Origin: Leminorella richardii
Lineage (GTDB): Bacteria > Pseudomonadota > Gammaproteobacteria > Enterobacterales > Enterobacteriaceae
NCBI RefSeq assembly: GCF_900478135.1
Contig: NZ_LS483470.1
Coordinates: 2,937,001 to 3,001,000, forward strand
Length of the DNA: 64,000 nucleotides
Direction of reading: 5' to 3'
Position 1 is the stretch's first letter. Each line of letters starts with the position of its first letter. This document shows, piece by piece, positions 1 through 8,648 of this stretch. The position numbers and the translations under genes were made by a program. The notes under the pieces were generated by a model. The model did not search any database. It was not told the DNA's origin and saw only the letters and a program-made list of their open reading frames with translations.

Positions 1-711
1 CCCGCCCACGTCAGCGGAGAGGTCTCTACCGCCTAGGCCGATAGCGTGGCTAATGCCCTGCCCCGCCAGCGCAATCTGTGACGCCAGCTCCTGAATACCG
101 GTACCGGAGGCGCCGATAATGCCAATCCGCCCTTCCGGCAGAACGTTGGCAAAAGCCAGCGGCGCGTTGGCTATCATCGCCGTACCGCAGTCAGGGCCCA
201 TGACAATAAGCCCCTTATCCCGCGCCTTGGTTTTTAGCGCCACTTCTTGCTCGACAGAGACGTTGTCAGAGAAGATCATCACGCTTTTCCCGCTGTCCAG
301 TGCGGTATCCGCCAGCTCGGCAGCATACTCACCGGCGATGGAGATCAGCAGCAGATTAGCATCCGGTAGCTTCTGCTCAGCGCTTTGCCAGCGGCGCGCT
401 TTTAACAGAGATTTCCCACCCTGTTGCCCCTTGGCAATAGCCGCCAGCGCTTCGTCCAACTGCTCGCCGACATACTCTGTCAGCGAGCCGTCAGCGCCTT
501 CCGCCTTAATGGCGACGCAGATATCGTTTGGCGTCGCTTCGTTGAACATCTCGTGCCAGAACCCGGTATTGGTTAACAGCGACTTGTTGGCCGGCGTTCC
601 CATCATGATGGAAACCTCGTCAACGCGAGGAAGCTCGCTCAACTTCCGGGAAATCAGCATCAGGCTGACGGAATCCTGAAAGCTGCCCTTTTTTATGAAA
701 GCATGGATCAT
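1..711 (-). CDS. allF: FdrA/AllF, oxamate carbamoyltransferase subunit (partial, 3' end outside window)
   Basis: The first 237 codons are present; the reading frame is open to the window edge. The N-terminus (MIHAFIKKG, then a block around 'MMGTPANK') and the later 'MGPDCGT' and 'GIIGASGTGIQEL' nucleotide-binding motifs match E. coli FdrA closely. FdrA resembles succinyl-CoA synthetase, and together with YlbE and YlbF (AllG, AllH) forms the oxamate carbamoyltransferase that splits oxalurate to oxamate and carbamoyl phosphate in anaerobic allantoin use. The start at 711 is preceded by AAAGGG. It is divergent from allD across 463 bp. The allG partner is expected just beyond the left edge, while allH lies on the opposite strand at 3847-4686. 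Confidence 0.92.
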   Translation of the reverse strand, partial: MIHAFIKKGSFQDSVSLMLISRKLSELPRVDEVSIMMGTPANKSLLTNTGFWHEMFNEATPNDICVAIKAEGADGSLTEYVGEQLDEALAAIAKGQQGGKSLLKARRWQSAEQKLPDANLLLISIAGEYAAELADTALDSGKSVMIFSDNVSVEQEVALKTKARDKGLIVMGPDCGTAMIANAPLAFANVLPEGRIGIIGASGTGIQELASQIALAGQGISHAIGLGGRDLSADVGG

Positions 712-1174
712 AGATAGGCCCTTTAACGTAAACAAAAAAATGAACCCAATATTTTCTTAATACGTTACCCAGATAGACAAAATAGGATATGGCTTTTACT
801 TTTAATTAATGTTCTCTCATTACCCGTGCTTTATAAGCATAATGAAAATACCTAAAAAATGAAAACCAATGACGCATTAGAAAATTTAAACCAGCAATAG
901 CTCAATAGGCTGGCTAAAAAGCTATATAAAAAAGATGTCCATCAAAGTGAGAGAGGTCACATTTCTATTATTATAAAAAAAATGTATCAAATCAGCAGGC
1001 AATTATTTAATTAGTCATGAATAACCCTATTTATTAAGTTATTTTGATAATCAAACATTCATTTAATGAATTTTTTTTCGAATTCCGTAACACCAATGTC
1101 GATCACATTATTTCACTTTAATTATCGCAATTATCGGCACAGCGTTATTTACCCTGCGAAAGGATGACACCTAA
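712..1174. promoter_or_regulatory. Divergent allF/allD control region
   Basis: 463 bp of AT-rich DNA between two divergent starts with no credible ORF. It holds a CRP-like box (946-961), A/T tracts around 970-985 and TATA-like hexamers on both strands, for example minus-strand TATATA near 923-928. It is the natural target for AllS, but no AllS consensus can be verified by eye. Confidence 0.55.
946..961. promoter_or_regulatory. CRP-like binding site
   Basis: AGTGAGAGAGGTCACA matches the TGTGA-N6-TCACA consensus at 9 of 10 fixed positions and is flanked by A and T runs as in strong CRP sites. Its centre (953.5) is about 41 bp from a point just beyond a TATATA-like hexamer on the minus strand, compatible with class II activation toward allF. 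Regulation of allD from the same site is also possible. This is inferred from consensus only. Confidence 0.5.
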
Positions 1175-2224
1175 ATGAAAATGACTCGAGAAAGGCTTCA
1201 TCAGCTCATAAAAAACAAGATTGCCGCCGCTGGTCTTTCGCTCGAACACGCTGATATCGTTGCTGACGTTCTCGTTCACGCTGACGCCCGAGGCATTCAT
1301 TCTCACGGCGCGGTGCGCGTAGAGTACTATGCAGAACGCATCAGCAAAGGCGGCACCAACCGCGACCCTCGCTTTACGTTTGAAACAACCGGTCCGTGCA
1401 GCGGCATTTTTGACGGCGACAACGGCGCTGGTCACGTCGCGGCAAAGCTCGCGATGGAACACGCTATTGATATCGCGAGCGAACAAGGCGTCGCCATTGT
1501 CGGTGCCCGCCGGATTGGCCACAGCGGCTCGCTGTCCTACTACGTTCAGCAGGCGGCTAAAGCAGGGCTTATCGGCATTTCAGTCTGTCAGTCCGATCCG
1601 ATGGTGGTTCCCTTCGGCGGCGCTGACGTTTACTTTGGCACCAACCCCATAGCCTTCGCCGCGCCGGGAAACGGCGACGACGTTATCACATTTGACATGG
1701 CCACCACCGTTCAGGCCTGGGGAAAAATCCTCGATGCACGCTCCCGCGGCGTCGCAATCCCCGACACCTGGGCTGTAGACGATCGGGGTGTTGCCACCAC
1801 CGACCCTATGTTGGTTAAAGGACTGCTGCCCGCGGCAGGCCCCAAAGGCTATGGCCTGATGATGATGATTGACGTGCTCTCCGGCATGCTGCTTGGCCTT
1901 CCCTTTGGCAAACACGTGAGTTCGATGTACCACGATCTTTCTCAAGGGCGAGAGCTGGGGCAGCTACACATCGTCATCAATCCGGCGTTCTTTACCTCTC
2001 GCGACCTGTTTTGCAGCAGCGTCAGTCAAATGATGGTAGAGCTAAACGCCATAGCGCCCGCCCCCGGCACTGAAAAAGTGCTTTATCCGGGCCAAAACTG
2101 CGACATAGCCGAGCGGGAAAGCAACCTCCACGGTATCGATATTGTTGACGAAATATATCAGTACCTGATTTCTGATTCGCTGTATGAACATTCTTACGAC
2201 TGCAAAGATCCGTTTGCGTCCTAG
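1175..2224 (+). CDS. allD: Ureidoglycolate dehydrogenase AllD
   Basis: 349 aa, the same length as E. coli AllD and nearly collinear with it. AllD oxidises (S)-ureidoglycolate to oxalurate with NAD+ in the cytoplasm, feeding the oxamate carbamoyltransferase. It belongs to the LDH2/MDH2 family: 'DARGIHSHGAVR' near residue 40 carries the catalytic histidine region, 'GHSGSLSYY' is near residue 115, and 'PAAGPKGYGLMMMIDVL' near 220 is the conserved C-terminal segment. The start ATG is preceded by GAAAGGATGACACCTAA. It is the first gene of a rightward group with the MFS transporter and allH. Confidence 0.96.
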   Translation: MKMTRERLHQLIKNKIAAAGLSLEHADIVADVLVHADARGIHSHGAVRVEYYAERISKGGTNRDPRFTFETTGPCSGIFDGDNGAGHVAAKLAMEHAIDIASEQGVAIVGARRIGHSGSLSYYVQQAAKAGLIGISVCQSDPMVVPFGGADVYFGTNPIAFAAPGNGDDVITFDMATTVQAWGKILDARSRGVAIPDTWAVDDRGVATTDPMLVKGLLPAAGPKGYGLMMMIDVLSGMLLGLPFGKHVSSMYHDLSQGRELGQLHIVINPAFFTSRDLFCSSVSQMMVELNAIAPAPGTEKVLYPGQNCDIAERESNLHGIDIVDEIYQYLISDSLYEHSYDCKDPFAS

Positions 2225-2529
2225 TACACAGCGCTGATGAAGCCGTTGCTCGAAAATAGAAAAGTGTGCGATAGCCTTTCCAGAAATAGAACTATTCCAA
2301 ATGACTTAGTTTCATCAATGGAAAATACAGGCTCCGCATAGAAAGAATAGCGTAAACACTGTTTATTGGCCGCTAAGGAATATATAGCAGAGTCATTAAA
2401 CGCTATCGAAATGACTAAATATCCTTTAGTGTGGGGGATACAAACGCCAATAAAAAATGAAAGATCGGATTTGCCTTTCGAAAAAATTAAAAAATAGTGT
2501 GGTTAGTTAAAAATTGTTGAGGATTCATT
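2225..2529. other. Intergenic region allD-MFS
   Basis: About 305 bp, AT-rich and with no credible ORF. A TTGAGGATT ribosome-binding stretch lies at the right end, directly before the ATG at 2530. No clear terminator was seen, so the MFS gene may be read through from allD. Confidence 0.4.
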
Positions 2530-3746
2530 ATGGATAACGAAGTAAAAAAGAGCTATTTCCCTACTGGGTTAGACTCGTCATCATATTCTTTCTTGGCTGG
2601 ATTGCCATTTATGCGGGTCGTTCTGTATTAAACCCAATTATGCCCCACATTCAGGCTGAATTTGGGTTATCAAAAGGCAACCTAGGACTGATAAGCAGCC
2701 TATTTTTCTTGACCTATACGGCGCTTCAAATCCCTGCGGGTATTTACGGTGATAAAGTTGGCCGCAAAAAAATCATGGTTCCCGGCTTTATGCTGTTTGC
2801 GGCGTTTATTGCTTCCGTCAGCATCTCTCCGAGCTTTATGATTTTCATCATTTTGTGGATGATGACCGGCGCGGCTCAAGGCGCCTACTATGGCCCGCAG
2901 TACGCTCTGTCTTCCGAAGCCATTCCCAAAAAGTGGATCACTCTGGGCAGTGCGGTGATCGGCAGCGGCATGTCGTTCGGTATTGCGCTTGGCTACTATC
3001 TGTCCAGTACCATGGTGGACAGCTTCCACACCTCGTGGAAAATGCCATTCTTAGCCATTTCCATTCCCATTTTTATCGTTGCCCTGCTGATGCTGTTCTT
3101 CATTCGTGAGAACGCAAATCCAAAAGATCCCAAGGCGGCTACCACAGCCAAAAGCGACTTCCGCTTTATGGATCTGTTCAAGAATCGCAACCTGATCATG
3201 GCCTATATCACCATTTTCTGTTCGATTTACGGCTTCTTCGTCATCATCACCTGGCTGCCCTACTACCTACAAAAAGAGCGCGGCATGGACATCGTTCACG
3301 CCTCCAATATCGCCTCTATCGTACCGTGGATTTCCATTATCGGTACGTTGCTGTGTAGCTATGTGTCCGACAAGCTGGGCCGCAGAAAACCGGTCGTGCT
3401 GTTTATGATGCCGCTGTCTCTGCTGGCTATCTTCGGTATCGTCTATTCCAGCTCTGAAGCTGTGCTGATCGCGGTGCTTATCCTGTACGGCTTTATCGGC
3501 AAAATCAGCCTTAACCCTGTACTGGTCGCCCTCGTTGCCGACAACGCACCGAGATCGGCACTGAGTACCGCCTTTGGCCTATATAACTTCTTCGGCATGG
3601 CGGCATCGATCTTCGCCCCAGTCATCACCGGCTTTATCGCCGACAGCACAGGTAGCCTGAACGCCGGCTTCTACTTTGCTGCGGTAGTGACCGTCGTCGG
3701 CATTATCGCCATGCTGTTTGTTAAAGAAGGGGAAAAGCAGGCCTAA
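2530..3746 (+). pseudogene. MFS transporter with a 5' frameshift
   Basis: A 12-helix major facilitator protein of about 405 aa. The best start is ATG 2530 (AGGA seven bases upstream), giving MDNEVKKSYFP, but that frame stops after about 34 codons. The expected continuation, YWVRLVIIFFLGWIAIYAGR (the first membrane helix), is in the frame of the long ORF (from ATG 2640), so one base appears missing around 2557-2562 (TTTCCCT). Internal starts such as 2640 would delete helix 1. The MFS signature 'GDKVGRKK' follows helix 2 and 'SDKLGRRKP' repeats it in the second half. Lying between allD and allH, it is probably an allantoin-pathway substrate carrier. It could be a real inactivation, a phase-variable state or a base-calling error; a shortened protein from 2640 is less likely to work. 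Confidence 0.65.
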
Positions 3747-3846
3747 TAGGCTGTTAACCCTGTCTTGGAGTAGGTTCGAAAACATGATGTCCTTCGAATC
3801 TACTCCAGCGACAAACTCACGGGTCGTTCCTCAAGGTGATATAACA

Positions 3847-4686
3847 ATGACCGCACTTTCCCTCTCCACGCTGGCCTATAGCTCCAACGCGCCTCATACC
3901 TCAGGAACCGCCACCTGTATTGGCATTTACAGCAAGGCAATAAACCTGCTGACCGAAAAAGGAGAGCTACTCACGCTTCATGAACATCCTCACGGCCTTA
4001 GCCCTGCCGGATGGCTGCTTCAGGAAGAGGTGTTTCACGCCGTCAGCCACCGCATTACACCCCAGTCTCGAGTCTGTCTGAGCAAGGGCGAGCTACGAAT
4101 AGGCGGCTTATGCCTGAGGCGCGCCGGGCGCAGAGTCAGTCTGAATATGTGGAGCGGAAGTCACCCTCTAAGAGCTGAGAGCCTACGGCAGACGCTGTGC
4201 CATCAAATGAGGGAAACGGGACTTTACGGCTCGCTTCACCATCTTGCGACCACTCCCCTTTGCGATAAACTCGGCCTTATAGTAGATCGATTCACTCTGT
4301 CATTGATCGGTCAGAAAACGGACTGGACCGCCCATATCGGTATGGGGCCAGGGTTGACGCCAAGCAGTGACGATATGTTGGTAGGCATGCTGGCTGCAGC
4401 GTATGGCTACACGCCAACGGCAAAGAGGCTGCGCCAATCACCGTTCTTTATCTCAGCCACACCATTACAAGAGTTAACCACTCACGTCAGCAGTGCCTAT
4501 TTGCATCACGCCTGCGAAGGGCGTTTTTCAACGCCTCTTAGTCGCGCCGCGCTATCGCTACGTCATCATCGCAGAGATAAGACAGCGGTAGTCAGGCTGC
4601 TGTCCCACGGGCACACGTCCGGTGCTGATACGCTGCTGGGCGTTTGGCTGGGAGCAATGGCCGTTGAGAGGCTGGAGCGTGTTTAA
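3847..4686 (+). CDS. allH: AllH, oxamate carbamoyltransferase subunit (DUF2877)
   Basis: 279 aa from the ATG at 3847, preceded by AAGGTGATATAACA. The frame is open further upstream to 3718, inside the MFS 3' end, but that extension has no homology to E. coli YlbF. The DUF2877 core 'GMGPGLTPSSDDMLVGML' (near residue 160) and 'LLSHGHTSGADTLLG' near the C-terminus are diagnostic. With AllF and AllG it makes the oxalurate-splitting transcarbamylase. Its stop overlaps the allS stop by 4 nt in a convergent arrangement. In E. coli allF-allG-allH are contiguous; here allH has been separated onto the allD strand. Confidence 0.9.
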   Translation: MTALSLSTLAYSSNAPHTSGTATCIGIYSKAINLLTEKGELLTLHEHPHGLSPAGWLLQEEVFHAVSHRITPQSRVCLSKGELRIGGLCLRRAGRRVSLNMWSGSHPLRAESLRQTLCHQMRETGLYGSLHHLATTPLCDKLGLIVDRFTLSLIGQKTDWTAHIGMGPGLTPSSDDMLVGMLAAAYGYTPTAKRLRQSPFFISATPLQELTTHVSSAYLHHACEGRFSTPLSRAALSLRHHRRDKTAVVRLLSHGHTSGADTLLGVWLGAMAVERLERV

Positions 4687-5615
4687 CCGACCTCAATGGG
4701 ATTATCGATTCTAGCCAGAAAGTCTTGAATTATCGGATCTCGCTCTTCAAACAGCCTGACAATCTGCTGTGTGGCTTTCCCCATGGTGGCGTTCTTCCAC
4801 GCCAGACACAGCGGAGAAGGCTGTCGGTTATGGGACACTTCGCGCTGAATAAGCGTGCCGTCGTCCAGATAGGGCTGGCACAGCGTCTTGGGTAAAAATC
4901 CAACACCTAGCCCCCGCAGGTGACAGGCCAGTTTGGTGTGGAGATTAGGCACTTTGATATCCCGCTGCCCCGGCAACAGCCAGGCAACCCGCTTGGGAAG
5001 GTTTCGGGAAGTGTCTTCAATATTAATGGCGGGATAGGCGCGCAGTTGATCTTCCGTCAACGTACCTGTCGTGCTTGCTAACGGGTGCTGAGGCGCAATA
5101 ACAAACACCCAGCGCACCGCTCCGAGCTGTAAAATATTAATAGAGTTATCTAAAGACTCCCAGCCCGTTGCGCCAATAGCAATCTGGTAGCCGCCGTTGA
5201 GCAGCGTGTCCCAAACCCCCATGTAAACCTGACGAGAAATCTGAAACTGGGTAAACGGAAAGCGCTGGTTAAGGTAGTTCAGCAGCTCTGCGGCAGCGGC
5301 AGGGTTGTACAGCAGGTTGTTGACGACGATATTGACCTGAGGTTCGACCCCGTCGTTAATCTGGCGCAGCTCCCCCGGCATCACTTCCAGCCAGGTATTC
5401 CAACGGTAGCACTGGGCCAGCAGATACTCTCCCGCCGAAGTCAACGATACCGAGCGCGTTGTGCGGTTAAATAGCGGTGTGCCGATCCGCTCTTCCAGCA
5501 TTTTGATGCGATAGCCGATGGCCGCAGGTGTCTTATGCATCACCTCAGCGGCTTTAGAAAAACTGGCAGACTCCGCCACGTTAATAAATGAACGGATCGT
5601 TTCTTGATCAAGCAT
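4683..5615 (-). CDS. allS: LysR-family activator AllS
   Basis: 310 aa. An N-terminal winged helix (about residues 3-60, with 'SFSKAAEVMHKTPAAIGYRI' as the HTH) is followed by a LysR substrate-binding domain. It is collinear with E. coli AllS, including the blocks 'INDGVEPQVNIVVNNLLYNP', 'FQISRQVYMGVWD', 'INIEDTSRNLPKRVAW' and 'LRGLGVGFLPKTLC'. AllS activates the allD-side genes during anaerobic growth on allantoin. Position next to allD/allH and convergent overlap with allH support the name. No neighbouring gene shares its promoter. Confidence 0.93.
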   Translation of the reverse strand: MLDQETIRSFINVAESASFSKAAEVMHKTPAAIGYRIKMLEERIGTPLFNRTTRSVSLTSAGEYLLAQCYRWNTWLEVMPGELRQINDGVEPQVNIVVNNLLYNPAAAAELLNYLNQRFPFTQFQISRQVYMGVWDTLLNGGYQIAIGATGWESLDNSINILQLGAVRWVFVIAPQHPLASTTGTLTEDQLRAYPAINIEDTSRNLPKRVAWLLPGQRDIKVPNLHTKLACHLRGLGVGFLPKTLCQPYLDDGTLIQREVSHNRQPSPLCLAWKNATMGKATQQIVRLFEERDPIIQDFLARIDNPIEVG

Positions 5616-5732
5616 CGCAACCTCAACGCATGGACGGCTCCACCGCTTATAGCACTTGATTAGTTACAAATATCAAGGAAAGCGACGTAACCCATCATTA
5701 ACAGAATCTGACATTGTATCCCTATATCAAAA

Positions 5733-5752
5733 TGACGCGGTGATCCGCGTCA
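5733..5752 (-). terminator. Probable terminator of the SUKH-like gene
   Basis: TGACGCGG, a 4-nt loop, then CCGCGTCA, followed on the minus strand by TTTTGAT. It lies 77 bp past the stop of the 5829-6911 gene. Confidence 0.5.
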
Positions 5753-5828
5753 TAGAATGAGATTAACCCCATGAATAATAATGGATTAAATGTCTTCCTT
5801 GAGGCCTGAACCGCAGAGAGACTACCGT

Positions 5829-6911
5829 TTAGTACCACTCTCCCCGCAGGTACCCTTTCAGTTCACCCTCTGGTGACTCATTTGCGCGATTCACTTCCAG
5901 CTCCGTATCCTCAGTCACAAAGGTAAATCCTTCTTTGGGCAGCGCATCTCGTAGAGCACTGGCCATCAGCCCCTGCCAGTACGTCAAGTCCCCAGCCTTA
6001 TCGCAGTACCCGCCGGGGTAGGTATAGTCAGTAAACGGATCGCTGTCCTCAACCAAAAAATCCTCATAGTTGATACGCCCTGTATACATTGCCCGTTTTC
6101 CGTCCTCGCAGGGCTTATCACCATAACGAATGACCCACGGTTCTGTACCGCTAACGGCAAACACGACGTCCTTTTGCAACTGACGATAAATGTCTGCTCG
6201 CGACTCTTTCCAGTCAATGTTGCCGACGTTCTTCTCTACCCATTCGGCGGCACTCATCAATTCTGACGGCGCCAGCAGCCTGAACGCTTTTCCGCTTTCT
6301 TCACCTTCGATCGTCACCTGCCATGCCCGACCCTCATAGGCCAGCTCAAGGTAGTACGACGGCAGCTTTACGTCTAGGCGCTCCTGCGCTTTGGCAATCT
6401 CTTCCGGTGAAAAACGGGCGTCTGTTTCCTCAACGACCAGCCCCGCGTGATAAGGGTTGAGCTGTCTTACCGCCTCTTCCCAAGTGGGAAAGAAGGCTTC
6501 CATCGTTTTAGCCTTGGCCATCTCTTTTTTCAGGAAGTCATTGGGCAGTAGCACACCGTCACCCGACACAGTAAGTGAGGTATCCCCCTCCATCATCGCC
6601 TCACCGTAGATTCGATAAGGCACGATGCTCGTTACCGGCGGCAGTTCGACCGATCGCTCCGTTGCATCAGCATCAACGCTAAGGCTGTACTCATTACCGC
6701 CGATTTCAAGGACTAGAATTTCTTGTATCTGATCGCTACCCAGCCCGTTGGTCACATAAAGCCCGCTGCGATCTTCTTGAATGCTAGCTCGCTCACCCAG
6801 CGAATCCCAGTTCTGATATACGTTATACCAAATGTAGGCCATGCCGGAACCCACAAGCAGAAACAGCCCCAGCGCTGAGCCTATCAGGATATTTTTTTGC
6901 GTTTTGGTCAT
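5829..6911 (-). CDS. Membrane-anchored protein with a SUKH (SMI1/KNR4)-like region
   Basis: 360 aa, not a named family that I recognise. Residues 8-29 form a single N-terminal membrane helix after a short basic start, so the rest is probably periplasmic. Residues 167-193 ('FSPEEIAKAQERLDVKLP' then YY-LEL) resemble the opening helix-turn of SMI1/KNR4 (SUKH) domains, and 'FRLLAPSELMSAAEW' fits the later strand-helix of that fold. Paired cysteines in the C-terminal third (CEDGK, YCDK) could form a disulfide. SUKH proteins are often immunity proteins of polymorphic toxins, but no toxin gene is seen here. Function unassigned; the domain call is an eye match only. Confidence 0.6.
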   Translation of the reverse strand: MTKTQKNILIGSALGLFLLVGSGMAYIWYNVYQNWDSLGERASIQEDRSGLYVTNGLGSDQIQEILVLEIGGNEYSLSVDADATERSVELPPVTSIVPYRIYGEAMMEGDTSLTVSGDGVLLPNDFLKKEMAKAKTMEAFFPTWEEAVRQLNPYHAGLVVEETDARFSPEEIAKAQERLDVKLPSYYLELAYEGRAWQVTIEGEESGKAFRLLAPSELMSAAEWVEKNVGNIDWKESRADIYRQLQKDVVFAVSGTEPWVIRYGDKPCEDGKRAMYTGRINYEDFLVEDSDPFTDYTYPGGYCDKAGDLTYWQGLMASALRDALPKEGFTFVTEDTELEVNRANESPEGELKGYLRGEWY

Positions 6912-6963
6912 TTGATTAAGCTTATTTTCGTATGATTATTTTTAAACCGCTTTTCGCTACTGC

Positions 6964-7986
6964 TCAAGTGGGCGTATCGACTTCATCCCACTGCGCATCC
7001 TCAAAGCATACCAGCCAGTTCAGGGCATAGTGACGTTCGCTTACTACGCTAGCTGACAGGTTTGCGGGCACTTCCTCTCCGCGCTGCCCAGCTTCACGAA
7101 CCACCCAGTGCAGGCGATAACATAAATCCAATGCGTCTAAAATCTCAGCCGCCGGGCGAAGTCGCGCTGAGTCGATAAAGCTTTGCGTATCTCCGGCTAG
7201 AATAAGATTGGTGACCTCATCAACATCACAAATATCAGTAGGCAAGGCGAGGTGCTCCGTTTTGCCTAAACTCCACAGCAGTCCTGCCAGCGCCTCATAG
7301 CGCCACACTGCGTTAATGATGTCTTGCTTATCTGGCGGTGAATCAGACATAAAGCGCGCCTCTTCCGCACTTAACAGAGATACCGCCTGCGGCAGGCGTG
7401 CATAAATCTGTTCAATATTATCGCGCTCCCCTTGAGAAAGAGCCAACGCCCGCGCCGCTACGCACAGCAGCGCTACACAGCGCTCAGCCACCTCTTTAGG
7501 CGAGCGTAACACCGCTTCACCTTCACCCAGCACCGGCGGTAAAGAATTGGCAACGTGAACGCCCAGCGTTCGACAATAGGCATCATGACTTGCTTTTCGC
7601 GCCAAAGCGTCCGCAGGATAAGGCACTGAGCCCGTTATCTCTTCATCCCCTGGTGTCGCTAACAGCTCCCCTTCGGGAGAAATAACCGCGCCATTCGTAC
7701 AAAAGCAGATGCCGTTCACCTGCTTCATCCAGTCAAAAAATGCGTCTAGGCTGTCTTCCTCAATCTCTAAACTAAACTGGGTCTGCACGCGACTGATATG
7801 TTGCAGTAAGTGATATAAATGCGCCGTCATCTCGCCACCGCTTTTCTCATGCACATAGCCCATAAACCCGTTTAAATGCGGCTGAAGCTCAGGATCTGTA
7901 CGATCGCGGCGATGAACAAGCTGATGAGAAAACGCTGGCGCTGGCGGCGTGCGCAGTGTGGAATAAACGTTGAATAAAATCGTCAT
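6964..7986 (-). CDS. DUF4272-like protein
   Basis: 340 aa when started at the ATG at 7986, which has AAAGGA at proper spacing. An ATG 30 bases further upstream (8016) lacks such a site. It is soluble and shows no signal peptide. The block 'AVWRYEALAGLLWSLGKTEHLALP' with 'LRPAAEILDALDLCYRLHWVVREA' and 'VVSERHYALNWL' corresponds to the conserved helices of DUF4272 proteins, whose biochemical role is unknown to me. It is followed after 53 bp by the SUKH-like gene on the same strand, so the two are probably co-transcribed. Confidence 0.7.
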   Translation of the reverse strand: MTILFNVYSTLRTPPAPAFSHQLVHRRDRTDPELQPHLNGFMGYVHEKSGGEMTAHLYHLLQHISRVQTQFSLEIEEDSLDAFFDWMKQVNGICFCTNGAVISPEGELLATPGDEEITGSVPYPADALARKASHDAYCRTLGVHVANSLPPVLGEGEAVLRSPKEVAERCVALLCVAARALALSQGERDNIEQIYARLPQAVSLLSAEEARFMSDSPPDKQDIINAVWRYEALAGLLWSLGKTEHLALPTDICDVDEVTNLILAGDTQSFIDSARLRPAAEILDALDLCYRLHWVVREAGQRGEEVPANLSASVVSERHYALNWLVCFEDAQWDEVDTPT

Positions 7987-8108
7987 GAAAATAAATCCTT
8001 TTAAGCCGAACGCCAAGATAAGTGGAAATGGTTATATTTAGTTATATATAGTTGCGCAACTTTATCAAAAAGCACCCTCTCCAACTTTGATGAAAAGGGT
8101 CTTCTCAT

Positions 8109-8600
8109 TCACTTATTATTATTTGATTTAAGCGCGTCAAGCTCTTGTCGACAATCGACGGAACGACAAGGCGTGACTTCCAAAATGCCAACATCGGGGC
8201 CAACAAGCACAAAACCGCTTTGGCTAATATAGTCTGTTGATACAAAGGGCTGTGTATTGGGTTCTCCAATACACATTATCCAGTCGTTATTGCACTGCCA
8301 GCCCGGATTCAATTTGCTGGCTTCTTTACCGGTAATATCATAGGGATAAATGAGTGCTGACTCTCTGCCTTTCTTACCAATTTCAGTGAGCCGCCATCCA
8401 GGCATTACATCGCGTTCCTTATCGTCTTCACATTCCTTCACGTTCTCACGTTCGCACTGATAAGGAGCGACGCGTATAGCAACGGCGCCTTCCGGCTTTC
8501 CCGGCTCATAAATAGCCCAGTCGCCAACGAGGCGATCAGCTGTGCATCCGGCAAGCAGGCTGAGTAAAGCAATACCCAATAGATAGATCTTGTTCATCAT
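8109..8600 (-). CDS. Putative lipoprotein
   Basis: 163 aa with a type II signal peptide: basic start, hydrophobic stretch, and lipobox LLAGC with the lipidated Cys near residue 19. The mature part has several Cys residues (YQCERENVKEC, GWQCNNDWIMC, CRSVDC) that could pair in the periplasm. No family recognised. AAGGGA precedes tandem ATGs, so the start could be one codon later. It lies upstream of the DUF4272-like gene on the same strand. Confidence 0.75.
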   Translation of the reverse strand: MMNKIYLLGIALLSLLAGCTADRLVGDWAIYEPGKPEGAVAIRVAPYQCERENVKECEDDKERDVMPGWRLTEIGKKGRESALIYPYDITGKEASKLNPGWQCNNDWIMCIGEPNTQPFVSTDYISQSGFVLVGPDVGILEVTPCRSVDCRQELDALKSNNNK

Positions 8601-8648
8601 ATTCCCTTATAGGTGTTTCATGCTGGCGCCACGCCGAGATTATTTATT

